This document shows, piece after piece, positions 1-8,061 of a stretch of 64,000 nucleotides of DNA. This DNA comes from Bariatricus massiliensis (GTDB taxonomy: Bacteria; Bacillota; Clostridia; Lachnospirales; Lachnospiraceae). The translations under genes were made by a program, and so were the position numbers. The notes beneath the pieces are model-generated. The model was not told the DNA's origin, did no database searches, and saw only the letters and a program-made list of their open reading frames with translations. Each line of letters starts with the position of its first letter. Within the stretch, counting starts at the first letter, position 1. The stretch is from assembly GCF_900086725.1 (NCBI RefSeq), contig NZ_LT574838.1, positions 1 through 64,000 of the forward strand, read 5' to 3'.

Positions 1-26
1 GCGTTGCCCCCTTTGGAAACCCCCAC

Positions 27-76
27 AAGAAAAGGCGGTACGCTACCCCTCCACGGGGCGCATACCGCCTTTTCTT
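27..76. terminator. Large hairpin, probable bidirectional terminator
   Basis: Two perfect 14-base arms (27-40 and 63-76) flank a loop that holds a smaller CCCC/GGGG hairpin. The outer arms end in AAGAAAA and TTTTCTT, so a U-rich tail follows the stem on either strand. It lies 63 bases beyond the stop of the truncated regulator at 139-276 and probably ends transcription from that side. Nothing else is recognised in bases 1-138. Confidence 0.6.
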
Positions 77-138
77 GTTATCCAGCCCTCCGGCTGTATC
101 GGTTGAGCAAAAGTCCGCGTGGGATTGATGTGGTATCT

Positions 139-276
139 TTAACTTTGGGAAACTCCCGTCTCCCATTTAGAGACGGACGCCTTGGACACTCCCATATAGG
201 AAGCCAGTTCTTCCTGTGTCACGCCCTTTTGCCGCCGATATCTGGTAATTACCTGACCAATATTTAGTTCTTTCAT
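139..276 (-). pseudogene. Truncated XRE-family helix-turn-helix regulator
   Basis: A 45-residue reading frame starts at ATG 276 behind an AGGTG ribosome binding site (286-290). It encodes the DNA-binding half of an XRE (HTH_3) repressor: a leading helix, then a T-Q-E-E-L-A helix, the G-V-S-K-A-S-V-S-K-W-E recognition helix and E-T-G. A TAA stop at 139-141 follows directly, at the point where full-length relatives continue into a conserved dimerisation and sensor region. No continuation was found in the other frames of the remaining 138 bases. It is therefore best read as a remnant, though a 45-residue HTH peptide could still be expressed. The remnant suggests this edge of the window has been rearranged. 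Confidence 0.65.
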
Positions 277-472
277 TGTTTTCTTCACCTCTTATCTCTT
301 ATTATACCCTTTTTCTCATTCTCAGCAATGGATTTGAAGTTGATTTCAGTTGATAATGTCAACCATAAGGAAACACCACCTTCCATATAATTGTGACTCC
401 GTCACTGAATATATGCAGCAAAATAGTTTAATCTTATAACCAGAAACAGGAGAAAGAAAGGAGACATTTTTT

Positions 473-769
473 ATGACAATCCAATTAGAACAACCATTAA
501 AAGAATATATGAAAGAAAAAAATCAACAGCACATTCTGATTACCCCTATGATGTGCCACACTTGAGGCGGCTCCCGTCTGGATATATCAGCAAGGTTTGT
601 TGATTCGGCAGAAGCGGAAAAGTTAAAGACCGAGCATTTTCAAAGCATTCCTCATGAACTGGGAAGCGTTCTTATGCGCCGTCTACCCAAAAATATGGAT
701 GACACTGTGATTTTAGGATTGAACCGGCTGTTTAAAACAATCAAAGTAAAGGGAATTTATTCAGCCTAA
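473..769 (+). CDS. Candidate small selenoprotein with C-x-x-U motif (in-frame TGA)
   Basis: Reading through one TGA (563-565) gives a 98-residue protein with selenocysteine at position 31. The start ATG 473 has a strong AAGGAG site (458-463) nine bases upstream. The sequence before the TGA is M-M-C-H-T and after it G-G-S-R-L-D-I-S-A-R-F, so the Sec sits in a C28-x-x-U31 redox-type motif. The frame then stays open for 67 more codons and ends in TAA. The TGA is followed by GGC, as at the Sec codon of grdB in this window, and a hairpin with a G-G-U loop follows it (separate entry). Small Sec/Cys proteins of the HesB-like or 'CC/Se motif' kind are known in Clostridia and this resembles them, but that assignment is from memory. 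Function is unknown; a role in redox or metal handling is inference. The alternative, a pseudogene with one nonsense mutation, is less likely. Confidence 0.7.
563..604 (+). promoter_or_regulatory. Candidate bacterial SECIS hairpin
   Basis: After the in-frame TGA at 563-565, bases 586-591 (AUCAGC) pair with 599-604 (GUUGAU) around a seven-base loop AAGGUUU. The loop guanines lie about 29-30 bases past the UGA, within the distance usually tolerated by SelB in bacterial SECIS elements (roughly 16-37 bases), and the G-G-U loop resembles the SelB-binding loop. It was folded by hand; covariation or a bSECIS search would be needed to confirm it. Confidence 0.45.
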
Positions 770-795
770 CCTGCATTCTCTTGACTGCTTTACAT

Positions 796-830
796 AAAAA
801 TGAGGCTCTGTACAACAGAACCTCATTTTT
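796..830. terminator. Bidirectional intrinsic terminator
   Basis: The arms AAAAATGAGG-CTCTG and CAGA-ACCTCATTTTT pair around a short UACAA loop and give a U-run on both strands. It lies between the plus-strand selenoprotein (stop 769) and the end of pnp (863), so it can serve both convergent genes. Confidence 0.85.
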
Positions 831-862
831 ATATTATTACTATTCACTTTTAAAATTTACAT

Positions 863-2950
863 TTATTCTGCAACATCTTTGATGCTGAAGCTCAGTCTTC
901 CCATCTTGTCTTTTCCAAGGCAGACAACTTTTACATGCTGTCCCAGTGAAAGAACATCTTCTACATGGTTAATTCTTTGCTTTGCAATCTTAGAAATATG
1001 AACCATTCCTTCTTTGCCCGGCGCGAACTCAATAAATGCTCCGAATTCTTTGATACTGATTACATCACCTTCCAGAACCATTCCTGCCTCAAAGTCTGTA
1101 ACAATGGTCAGAATCATCTTCTTAGCCTGCTCCATACTCTCTGCTTCCACGCCGCAGATAGAAACATTTCCTTCATCTGTGATGTCTATCTTCACACCTG
1201 TTTTCTCAATGATCGCGTTGATTGTCTTTCCACGCTGTCCCACAACATCGCCAATCTTCGCCGGGTCGATGCTCATCTGGATAATCTTCGGAGCGTATGC
1301 TCCCACCTCCGGTCTGGCCTCAGAAATAGTCTTATTCATCACTTCATCAAGAATATACAATCTAGCTTCTCTTGTACGTGTGATTGCTTCCTCGATAATC
1401 GGTCTTGTCAGTCCGTGAATCTTAATATCCATCTGGATTGCCGTGATTCCCTTGTGGGTTCCGGCTACCTTAAAGTCCATATCGCCGAAGAAATCTTCCA
1501 GCCCCTGAATATCGGTGAGTACCAGATAGTCATCGTCTGTGTCCCCTGTCACAAGTCCACAGGAGATGCCTGCTACCGCAGATTTAATCGGAACTCCTGC
1601 CGCCATCAGTGACAAGGATGACGCACATACACTTGCCTGTGACGTAGAGCCGTTGGATTCAAAGGTCTCGGATACGGTACGGATTGCATATGGGAATTCC
1701 GCCTCAGTAGGAAGTACCGGTATAAGAGCTCTCTCCGCCAATGCCCCATGTCCAATCTCACGGCGTCCCGGTCCTCTGGAAGGTCTTGTCTCACCTACAG
1801 AATAAGACGGGAAATTGTAATGGTGCATATATCTCTTAGATGTCTCCAGTTCATCCAGTCCGTCTACTCTCTGTGCTTCGGAAAGCGGAGCCAGTGTGGT
1901 AACTGTACAGATCTGAGTCTGGCCACGTGTGAACATGGCAGAACCATGAACTCTCGGAATCAAATCTATTTCTGCTGCAAGAGGACGAATCTGGTCGATA
2001 GCCCTTCCGTCCGGACGCTTATGGTCTTTTAAAATCATCTTCCGGACTGTCTTTTTCTGATACTGGTAAACGGTATCCCCCAGCTTCGCAAGCCATTCTT
2101 CATTGTCTGCGAACTGTTCTGCCAGCTTGTCTGTAATAGCACGGATATTTTCTTCTCTCGTCTGCTTATCGTCTGTAAATACAGCGGCCTCCATCTCTTC
2201 CGGCGGAACGATCTCTTTGATTGCCGCAAGCAGGTCTTCCGGTACAGAAAAATGCTCGTATTCATGCTTTTCTTTTCCGCATTCCGCTACGATTTCTTCT
2301 ATAAAAGCAATGACTTTCTGGTTCAATTCATGAGCAGCAAAGATTGCCTCAATCATCTTATCTTCCGGAACTTCATTAGCCCCTGCCTCGATCATGATGA
2401 CTTTCTCTTTTGTTGATGCCACAGTGAGCTGCAGGTCGGACGCTTCCTTCTGTGCCTGTGTCGGGTTGAATACCAATTCCCCATCTACCAGTCCTACCTG
2501 AGAAGTAGCTGTCGGCCCGTCGAAAGGAATATCGGAAATCGCTGTAGCGATGGCTGCGCCGAGCATAGCCGTCAATTCCGGTGAGCAGTCCTGATCTACA
2601 GAAAGTACCAGATTCTCCAGTGTCACATCATTTCTATAATCTTTCGGAAACAGAGGTCTCATCGGACGGTCAATGACACGGCAGGTAAGGACCGCATTTT
2701 CAGAAGCCTTTCCTTCACGCTTGTTGAATCCTCCCGGAATCTTACCTACTGCGTATAATTTTTCATTGTACTCTACGCTTAAAGGGAAAAAGTCAATCCC
2801 TTCTCTCGGTTTCTCGGACGCTGTTGCTGTGGAAAGCACCGTGGTATCACCGTAATGCATAAGTGCCGCTCCATTTGCCTGCTTTGCCACTCTGTCAATG
2901 TCCACACGGAGTGTTCTGCCTGCAAGTTCCATTTCAAACTTCTTGTACAT
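863..2950 (-). CDS. pnp: Polynucleotide phosphorylase
   Basis: A 695-residue 3'-to-5' exoribonuclease that degrades RNA phosphorolytically and can also add tails. It has the full family order: two RNase PH-like core domains separated by a helical domain, then a KH domain (G-D-V-V-G-Q-R-G-K near residue 565) and a C-terminal S1 domain (G-A-F-I-E-F, residues about 625-690). The second core has the conserved F-G-D-M-D-F-K-V-A-G-T active-site segment. The start is the ATG at 2950, preceded by AAGGAG; upstream in-frame codons have no binding site and no similarity. The gene has its own promoter (3071-3099), a 5' leader hairpin and a terminator (796-830). rpsO, often directly upstream of pnp in Bacillota, is here separated from it by a surface-protein gene. 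Confidence 0.98.
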   Translation of the reverse strand: MYKKFEMELAGRTLRVDIDRVAKQANGAALMHYGDTTVLSTATASEKPREGIDFFPLSVEYNEKLYAVGKIPGGFNKREGKASENAVLTCRVIDRPMRPLFPKDYRNDVTLENLVLSVDQDCSPELTAMLGAAIATAISDIPFDGPTATSQVGLVDGELVFNPTQAQKEASDLQLTVASTKEKVIMIEAGANEVPEDKMIEAIFAAHELNQKVIAFIEEIVAECGKEKHEYEHFSVPEDLLAAIKEIVPPEEMEAAVFTDDKQTREENIRAITDKLAEQFADNEEWLAKLGDTVYQYQKKTVRKMILKDHKRPDGRAIDQIRPLAAEIDLIPRVHGSAMFTRGQTQICTVTTLAPLSEAQRVDGLDELETSKRYMHHYNFPSYSVGETRPSRGPGRREIGHGALAERALIPVLPTEAEFPYAIRTVSETFESNGSTSQASVCASSLSLMAAGVPIKSAVAGISCGLVTGDTDDDYLVLTDIQGLEDFFGDMDFKVAGTHKGITAIQMDIKIHGLTRPIIEEAITRTREARLYILDEVMNKTISEARPEVGAYAPKIIQMSIDPAKIGDVVGQRGKTINAIIEKTGVKIDITDEGNVSICGVEAESMEQAKKMILTIVTDFEAGMVLEGDVISIKEFGAFIEFAPGKEGMVHISKIAKQRINHVEDVLSLGQHVKVVCLGKDKMGRLSFSIKDVAE

Positions 2951-2990
2951 ATTGTTCTCCTTTTCAATCTTATACGTCGGGCAGAAATCT

Positions 2991-3044
2991 TCCGAAACTA
3001 CTGAAAAATATATTTTCCTAAATACACTTTTCAGTGGTCTCGGA
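2991..3044 (-). promoter_or_regulatory. pnp 5' leader hairpin
   Basis: In the pnp transcript leader, ACTGAAAA and TTTTCAGT (3000-3007 / 3028-3035) form a perfect eight-pair stem, extended outward by TCCGA/TCGGA. In enterobacteria a leader hairpin is the site of PNPase autocontrol, so a similar role is possible but unproven here. Confidence 0.4.
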
Positions 3045-3070
3045 CAATACCTTCGCCCGCAATCTGAATT

Positions 3071-3099
3071 ATTATACCATAATCCCATTAAACATGCAA
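3071..3099 (-). promoter_or_regulatory. Promoter for pnp
   Basis: On the minus strand TTGCAT (3094-3099) and TATAAT (3071-3076) are separated by exactly 17 bases, a near-consensus housekeeping promoter. The predicted transcript begins about 115 bases upstream of the pnp start. Confidence 0.75.
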
Positions 3100-3126
3100 G
3101 ATAAGGAATCTTCTAAATCCTACTGC

Positions 3127-3160
3127 AAAAATGAGGCGGGATAATTTCCCCGCCTCAAAA
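3127..3160 (-). terminator. Terminator of the surface glucosaminidase gene
   Basis: The arms TGAGGCGGG (3132-3140) and CCCGCCTCA (3148-3156) form a nine-pair stem followed on the minus strand by TTTTTG. It lies just after the stop at 3169. Confidence 0.85.
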
Positions 3161-3168
3161 TTGTTTAC

Positions 3169-6100
3169 TTATTTATGTAATTTTTTTCTTACTTTGCCGT
3201 ACCCTGCCGTCAAAACTGTAATGGCAGATGCTTCCAGCACTAGCACCCATATGACTGCGGAGCTGGTATCTCCCGTCTTTGGAGCCTTGCTCTGCTCTTT
3301 GACCGTCGTAGTCTGAGAGTCTCCCGATGTCCCCTTGTACTGCTTATTCTGTTCTTTGATCACAGTTTCGGGCGGCACATCCGTACTCTCCGCAGTTGTT
3401 CCATCGCCTGTCGGCGGTGTGACGGTATTCTCACCCGTCGGCGGTGTATTCGACTCAAACGCCGGCGGTGTCGTATCTGCCGGTGGTATCGTGTCCGTCG
3501 GCTCATCTGTCGGCGGTATCGTATTTGCCGGCGGTGTAATGTCTGACGGCGGTGTCGTATCCGCCGGTTCATCTGCTGGCGGTACCGTATCGGCCGGTTC
3601 ATCTGCTGGTTCATCCGCTGGCGGCGTAGTGTCTGCCGGTGGTATCGTATCCGCCGGCTCATCTGCCGGTTCATCCGCCGGCGGCACAGGGGCGTCATTT
3701 AGTGCGAGCACATACGGTGAAAATCCATTCACTTCAATCGTAGCCATTCCCTCTTCCACACTTGCCGTAAAGCTTTGTGTAAAGGTTTTACCGTCATCTT
3801 CATAATAGTGCAGGATGATAACTTCCTGTCCATTGTAAGCAGTATCTACTGGAAAACTTAAACTCAAAGGCTGGCTGAAATCAAAGTCCTTATCCAATTT
3901 GATATCAAAGACTCCGAGTATCGTATTAGACTTCACCCGCTCATCACTGACAAGGGCTTCGTAATGCTCGTCATCCTGAGTTATCGTCTGTACTTCAAGT
4001 TTGACTCCCTCCGGCATCGTGCCGCTCACCTTGATTCCGGTTGTTTCATCCTTCGCTTCTATAGTGCCGGGATTCTCAATGTCCGGTTTCTCTGTATCCG
4101 GATTCTCCGGGTCAGGCGCTACACTGTCGTCAGGATTTTCCGGCTCAGGGGTGGTGGAATCCTTTATTACCGTGACCGATGCCTGCGCCCATTTCGTCTC
4201 ATCAGCGTCTGACAGTACTTTAACGGTCAAGCTCTCCGCAGATTCCTCTGAAGCAATTTCCAATTTACCGTTTCCGTCAATCTTTGTATCTGCACTGACC
4301 GCGCCTTCTACTCTCCACGTCACATTTTTTGAAAAGTCACCCGTACCCGTCACAAGAACGCCAAAGGTGAAACTTTCTCCCGGCTTCATTTCTACAGACT
4401 GCGGATTCACCTCCACACCGGAAATGACAGCTTTTTCTATGACCTGAACAGCCTGCCCGGCGGTCTTGGTTACACCGTCGAAAGTATATGAGACTGTTAT
4501 GCTCGTCGTTCCAAGTGCAAGTGGTTCAGACGGATAAGCAGCGGACTGCGTGATATCTGTCTCGGAGCCATCGCTCCACTGCGCCAGCACTTTCATGCCT
4601 GCCGCATCAAAAGTTTCCCCTTCCGTATACGCTGTCTTAGACGGCGGCGTACTGATGGAGATAGACTGAAGTTCCTTCTTTGCGGGCACATTATTCCCCT
4701 GATTCACTATAGTGACATAATCGGCCGAGATGTACGCATACATGTTATCAAAATTGTACTCTCCAACTCCGGACGCAATTCCCGTCCTGCCTGAATTTAG
4801 AACCGCATCACTTTGAATCCGGTAAAAATTATTTACCGGATTCGAGTCAAGTACCAGCACCGAATAGCTGGAGTGACCGCCGGTCTTATACACGACTGAG
4901 CAGCTTGTATTGCTCTCATTTCTCACATTTACACTGACATGGCTTGTGGAGATCGTGTCTTTTACCGCAAACGTATAGGCGCCGTTGTCACGGCTTCCGC
5001 CGTCACCGTCCAATTTCCACGCAATCGCAGCAGCCTTCTCGCCCCAGTAAGGGTCCGATGCATAACTCACATTGATTCCACTGGCCTTGTTTCCCAAGAA
5101 CGCACCTTTGTACTTCCAATTGGACGGATTAAGATATTGTCTGGACATCCAGCCATTGGAAAACTGACGAATACATTCATTCACGGACGCGTATACATCC
5201 GCGCTGGCTTCCGGGGAAGAATCCACCGCATTCAAGCCGAACAGATTGTTTTTCGTCTGGCAGATATTGCTGTTTCCCCATGCGCTTTCATTTGCCGCGA
5301 TGCCGGCCATCAGAAGCGCATTGACGCCATATATATCCTGATTGCTTACAAATTGGTTTCCCGCATCCCGCATTTTGGAGCCTGCGCTGGTTCTGTTGTT
5401 GACGATTGTATTCAATTCAGCGCCGCTATATCCTGTCTTGCTCCGCATGGGAAGATACTGAAAATAGTTATAAAATGGACTGTCAGCATTTACAGACTGG
5501 GAGCGTGAGTCATTTTGATAGTCTGAAAGCATTGTCCCATAGTTCGTGTAAAAATAATGTCCGTCGTAGCTGTAGTAGGTCGTCCCACTGCTCAGATAGG
5601 ACGGCGCCGGACCGTTGTCAAGTGTTGAGCCCGTTGAACCACTTGTCATGGACATATTCTGTGTTATGTAGTGTACAAGCCTCCCATTGGAAACTTTATA
5701 GTGGCTCACGGACTTAGCCTCAGAGAAATTGACTACCTGTACTTCACTTTCATCGACCTGTCCGACTACACCGGCAAGCATAAATTTGACCTTACCGCCG
5801 CTCGTGCCCAGATACGCCGCATCCGCTCCATAGGCTCCGTTGGTATATCCGCTGACGCCGGTACCCACTTCCGTATAATTGGTAGTAGCGTTCCCTTTTG
5901 TCCTGAAATTGACCACCTTCAGTGATACAGAACGCAGATACCGTGCAATTCCTGAGCTTTCTAAAGTTCCCTCAGAATCGTCCACTTCATAAATGTTACC
6001 GTCCTCGTCCATACCGGTAACACTCTCGAGACGCTGAGCGTTCTCATCCTTCATTTCTGATGTCGAAGATGTCTGCTCCCCTGAACCATCTTCTGCTTTG

Positions 6101-6177
6101 CTTTTCGTGCCGAATACACTTGATATACTCAGGCACAAGAAAAGCGAAAGTATCAGTAACTTTCGTTTTTGTGACAA
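3169..6177 (-). CDS. Sortase-anchored N-acetylglucosaminidase, surface protein
   Basis: A 1002-residue cell-surface protein with a signal peptide (about residues 1-28). A glucosaminidase domain spans about 245-395, with the likely catalytic glutamate E297 in A-A-N-E-S-A-W-G, pointing to cleavage of peptidoglycan glycan strands. An SH3-like stretch follows (about 402-492), then two bacterial Ig-like domains (about 502-580 and 584-672), a further beta-rich domain (705-825) and a Pro/Ala/Asp/Glu repeat stalk (830-930, P-A-D-E-P units). The end is A-P-K-T-G (965-969), a hydrophobic helix and a K-V-R-K-K-L-H-K tail: a sortase signal with Ala in place of the usual Leu. The start is TTG at 6177, chosen because AAGGAGGG lies seven bases upstream. 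The repeats are likely to vary between strains. It probably acts in wall remodelling or cell separation. Confidence 0.88.
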   Translation of the reverse strand: MSQKRKLLILSLFLCLSISSVFGTKSKAEDGSGEQTSSTSEMKDENAQRLESVTGMDEDGNIYEVDDSEGTLESSGIARYLRSVSLKVVNFRTKGNATTNYTEVGTGVSGYTNGAYGADAAYLGTSGGKVKFMLAGVVGQVDESEVQVVNFSEAKSVSHYKVSNGRLVHYITQNMSMTSGSTGSTLDNGPAPSYLSSGTTYYSYDGHYFYTNYGTMLSDYQNDSRSQSVNADSPFYNYFQYLPMRSKTGYSGAELNTIVNNRTSAGSKMRDAGNQFVSNQDIYGVNALLMAGIAANESAWGNSNICQTKNNLFGLNAVDSSPEASADVYASVNECIRQFSNGWMSRQYLNPSNWKYKGAFLGNKASGINVSYASDPYWGEKAAAIAWKLDGDGGSRDNGAYTFAVKDTISTSHVSVNVRNESNTSCSVVYKTGGHSSYSVLVLDSNPVNNFYRIQSDAVLNSGRTGIASGVGEYNFDNMYAYISADYVTIVNQGNNVPAKKELQSISISTPPSKTAYTEGETFDAAGMKVLAQWSDGSETDITQSAAYPSEPLALGTTSITVSYTFDGVTKTAGQAVQVIEKAVISGVEVNPQSVEMKPGESFTFGVLVTGTGDFSKNVTWRVEGAVSADTKIDGNGKLEIASEESAESLTVKVLSDADETKWAQASVTVIKDSTTPEPENPDDSVAPDPENPDTEKPDIENPGTIEAKDETTGIKVSGTMPEGVKLEVQTITQDDEHYEALVSDERVKSNTILGVFDIKLDKDFDFSQPLSLSFPVDTAYNGQEVIILHYYEDDGKTFTQSFTASVEEGMATIEVNGFSPYVLALNDAPVPPADEPADEPADTIPPADTTPPADEPADEPADTVPPADEPADTTPPSDITPPANTIPPTDEPTDTIPPADTTPPAFESNTPPTGENTVTPPTGDGTTAESTDVPPETVIKEQNKQYKGTSGDSQTTTVKEQSKAPKTGDTSSAVIWVLVLEASAITVLTAGYGKVRKKLHK

Positions 6178-6262
6178 TATGTTCCCTCCTTTTACCCTTA
6201 TTAATTAAAAATGGTGATATTGTTACAGAGTAAACATAACATTTTTTGACATTATTTGCAAT

Positions 6263-6292
6263 AAAAAAAAGCGGCACAAGCCGCTTTTTTTT
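6263..6292. terminator. rpsO terminator
   Basis: GCGGC/GCCGC arms with a short ACAA loop, bounded by A8 and T8 runs, lie eight bases after the rpsO stop. The symmetry means it could also act on plus-strand transcripts. Confidence 0.85.
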
Positions 6293-6300
6293 AATGGTTA

Positions 6301-6567
6301 TTACTTTCTTAAGCCTAAACGTTCAATTAAAGAACGATATCTTGCAATGTCATTTTTCTTTAAATAAGCAAGAAGTCCTCTTCTCTGTCCAACCATCTTC
6401 AAAAGACCTCTTCTGGAATGGTGATCCTTCGGATTGTTCTTGAAATGATCTGTCAAGTCATTGATTCTCGCTGTCAAAAGAGCGACCTGTACTTCCGGTG
6501 AACCTGTGTCTCCCGGTGTTCTTCCATAATCTGCAATAATCTGTTCTTTCATTTCCTTCGTAATCAT
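6301..6567 (-). CDS. rpsO: 30S ribosomal protein S15
   Basis: An 88-residue protein of standard S15 length. It shows the family's helical body, with the conserved G-D-T-G-S-P-E-V-Q-V-A and H-x-x-D-H-H-S-R-R-G-L segments and the C-terminal Y-R-S-L-I-x-R-L-G-L-R. It binds 16S rRNA early in assembly of the small-subunit platform. The start ATG 6567 has an AAGGAGGT site. It is a single-gene unit with its own promoter (6662-6691) and terminator (6263-6292). The leader of about 90 bases could carry S15 autoregulation, as in several bacteria, but no specific fold is claimed. Confidence 0.98.
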   Translation of the reverse strand: MITKEMKEQIIADYGRTPGDTGSPEVQVALLTARINDLTDHFKNNPKDHHSRRGLLKMVGQRRGLLAYLKKNDIARYRSLIERLGLRK

Positions 6568-6661
6568 TGTTACGTACCTCCTTAAATTCTTATAATAATT
6601 GCCTGATATTAAGCAGCGGTTGGAGTCATCCGTCTACCGAATACCGGTTTTCAACCTATTT

Positions 6662-6691
6662 AATATACCACAGCCAACTCTTGACTGTCAA
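6662..6691 (-). promoter_or_regulatory. Promoter for rpsO
   Basis: Minus-strand TTGACA (6686-6691) and TATATT (6662-6667) are separated by 18 bases, about 95-125 bases upstream of rpsO. Confidence 0.7.
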
Positions 6692-6699
6692 GGCCTTAT

Positions 6700-8049
6700 T
6701 CAGCCTCCCCTTAGTTTTTTGGGCAGCTCTTTCTTGCATTCCAGCCCCAGTGCTTCATTACAGCTTTGATCTATGTCTTCCGCAGCTTCAGCCGGAGCTC
6801 TGCTGCCCGTCAGCAGATTTTGTATATTCACATAAAAGACATCCCTGACTTCCTGCCAATTTTGGTTATTACGGATATTATCTACAGAGTTCGCCATATT
6901 CCCGCCGTAGGCGCTGAGCATGGGAATATCTTTGCCAAACTTTTCTATGACCGAATGATTCACGGGTAATGTGCCAAGCGTATATTTCATCAGTTCCTCA
7001 TCTGTATAGATAAACCGGATAAAATCTTTTGCGGCCCGTACCTTGTCTTTATCCCCGTTATCAAATACACAAAAACCATTGGTACTGCTTGTACAATACC
7101 CCTTGCCGTCCTGACTTGGGAAATTCAGTGCAAACGCCTCCACCCCACTGTCACTGGCGTCTCTCAGGCCTGTGATGTCTCCCGGCAAAATGGCAAGCTG
7201 GCCGTTGTTAAACAGATTTACACAATCCGAAAGTCCAAGGTTCTCCGCGTCTTTGGGTACAATGCCTTCTTCTTCAAGCGTCTTTATCCACTGCAGCGCG
7301 GCAATTCCCTCCGGTGTATTCACCGCAAATCTGCCGTTATCATCATACAGGTTTCCTCCTCTTGACCGAAGTAATGTCATAATATGGCTGTCTCCCTGCT
7401 CATTGGCGGCATACATTGGAAATACATACCGGTTCTCCGCTGTGATAGATTCCTTCAACGAGTGAAGTACCACATCAAACTCATCCAAAGACCATTGGGC
7501 AATTGTATCCTTCTCTGGAATATACTGCCCAAGCCCCGCTTCCTCCATCATAGCCTTATTTACCAGCAATGTACTTTGAAGCTGCTGGTACGGCATGGTA
7601 TAGACTTTACCGTCTATAGTATTCTGCTCCCAGATTGTCTCGTCAATGTCTGAGCGGAGTTCTTCGTCAATCATATCATTTAGCGGTGCAAGCCATCCGT
7701 TCGCAGCGTATTCCGGCACATTTTGAGAACCGGCATAAAAGATATCCGCCGCGTCATCCGTTCCACGCTTATCTACAAGCTGCTCCTCTTCCTCCTGAAA
7801 ATCATACCGCGCAATCTCAAAATCCACATCATATCTGTCATACTGCTCTCTGAACTTCTCGGCGGCGGCCATGAACAAATCATAAATCTCAGCTTCTCCC
7901 AGATTGGTAATCGTTCCAAGACTCATAGGAGCTGTTTTTATTTTCAGTGTGATATGTTTTTTTGTATCCTTTTTTTCTTCCCGGCATCCTACGAGACCGG
8001 CACAAAGGATTGCTGTCATAATAAAGACCAAAATACGTTTTATTTTCAT
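6700..8049 (-). CDS. Extracellular solute-binding lipoprotein (family 1)
   Basis: A 449-residue lipoprotein. The N-terminus is a basic then hydrophobic signal ending in L-V-G-C (Cys22), the acylation site, followed by a charged linker. The rest has the two-lobe pattern of family 1 ABC-transporter substrate receptors, which usually bind sugars: an N-lobe with 'ADIFYAGSQNVPEYAANGWL' and a hinge region with G-K-V-Y-T-M-P-Y. No permease or ATPase gene lies nearby, so partners must be elsewhere or it acts as a sensor or scavenging protein. It begins 12 bases after the Na+/phosphate symporter gene behind AAGGAG and is the last gene of the long rimP-nusA-infB transcription unit. The ligand cannot be told from sequence. 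Confidence 0.85.
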   Translation of the reverse strand: MKIKRILVFIMTAILCAGLVGCREEKKDTKKHITLKIKTAPMSLGTITNLGEAEIYDLFMAAAEKFREQYDRYDVDFEIARYDFQEEEEQLVDKRGTDDAADIFYAGSQNVPEYAANGWLAPLNDMIDEELRSDIDETIWEQNTIDGKVYTMPYQQLQSTLLVNKAMMEEAGLGQYIPEKDTIAQWSLDEFDVVLHSLKESITAENRYVFPMYAANEQGDSHIMTLLRSRGGNLYDDNGRFAVNTPEGIAALQWIKTLEEEGIVPKDAENLGLSDCVNLFNNGQLAILPGDITGLRDASDSGVEAFALNFPSQDGKGYCTSSTNGFCVFDNGDKDKVRAAKDFIRFIYTDEELMKYTLGTLPVNHSVIEKFGKDIPMLSAYGGNMANSVDNIRNNQNWQEVRDVFYVNIQNLLTGSRAPAEAAEDIDQSCNEALGLECKKELPKKLRGG

Positions 8050-8061
8050 CGAAGCTCCTTA

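Noticed and set aside
4..267. An 87-codon plus-strand frame at the window start
   Set aside because: It runs across the hairpin and antisense to the XRE remnant; the product has no family features.
965..1612. A 215-codon plus-strand frame over pnp
   Set aside because: Antisense to a well-supported gene; no binding site and no recognisable protein.
3335..3805. Glycine/serine/valine-rich open frame opposite the glucosaminidase stalk
   Set aside because: Antisense shadow of the Pro/Ala/Asp repeats; no start signal.
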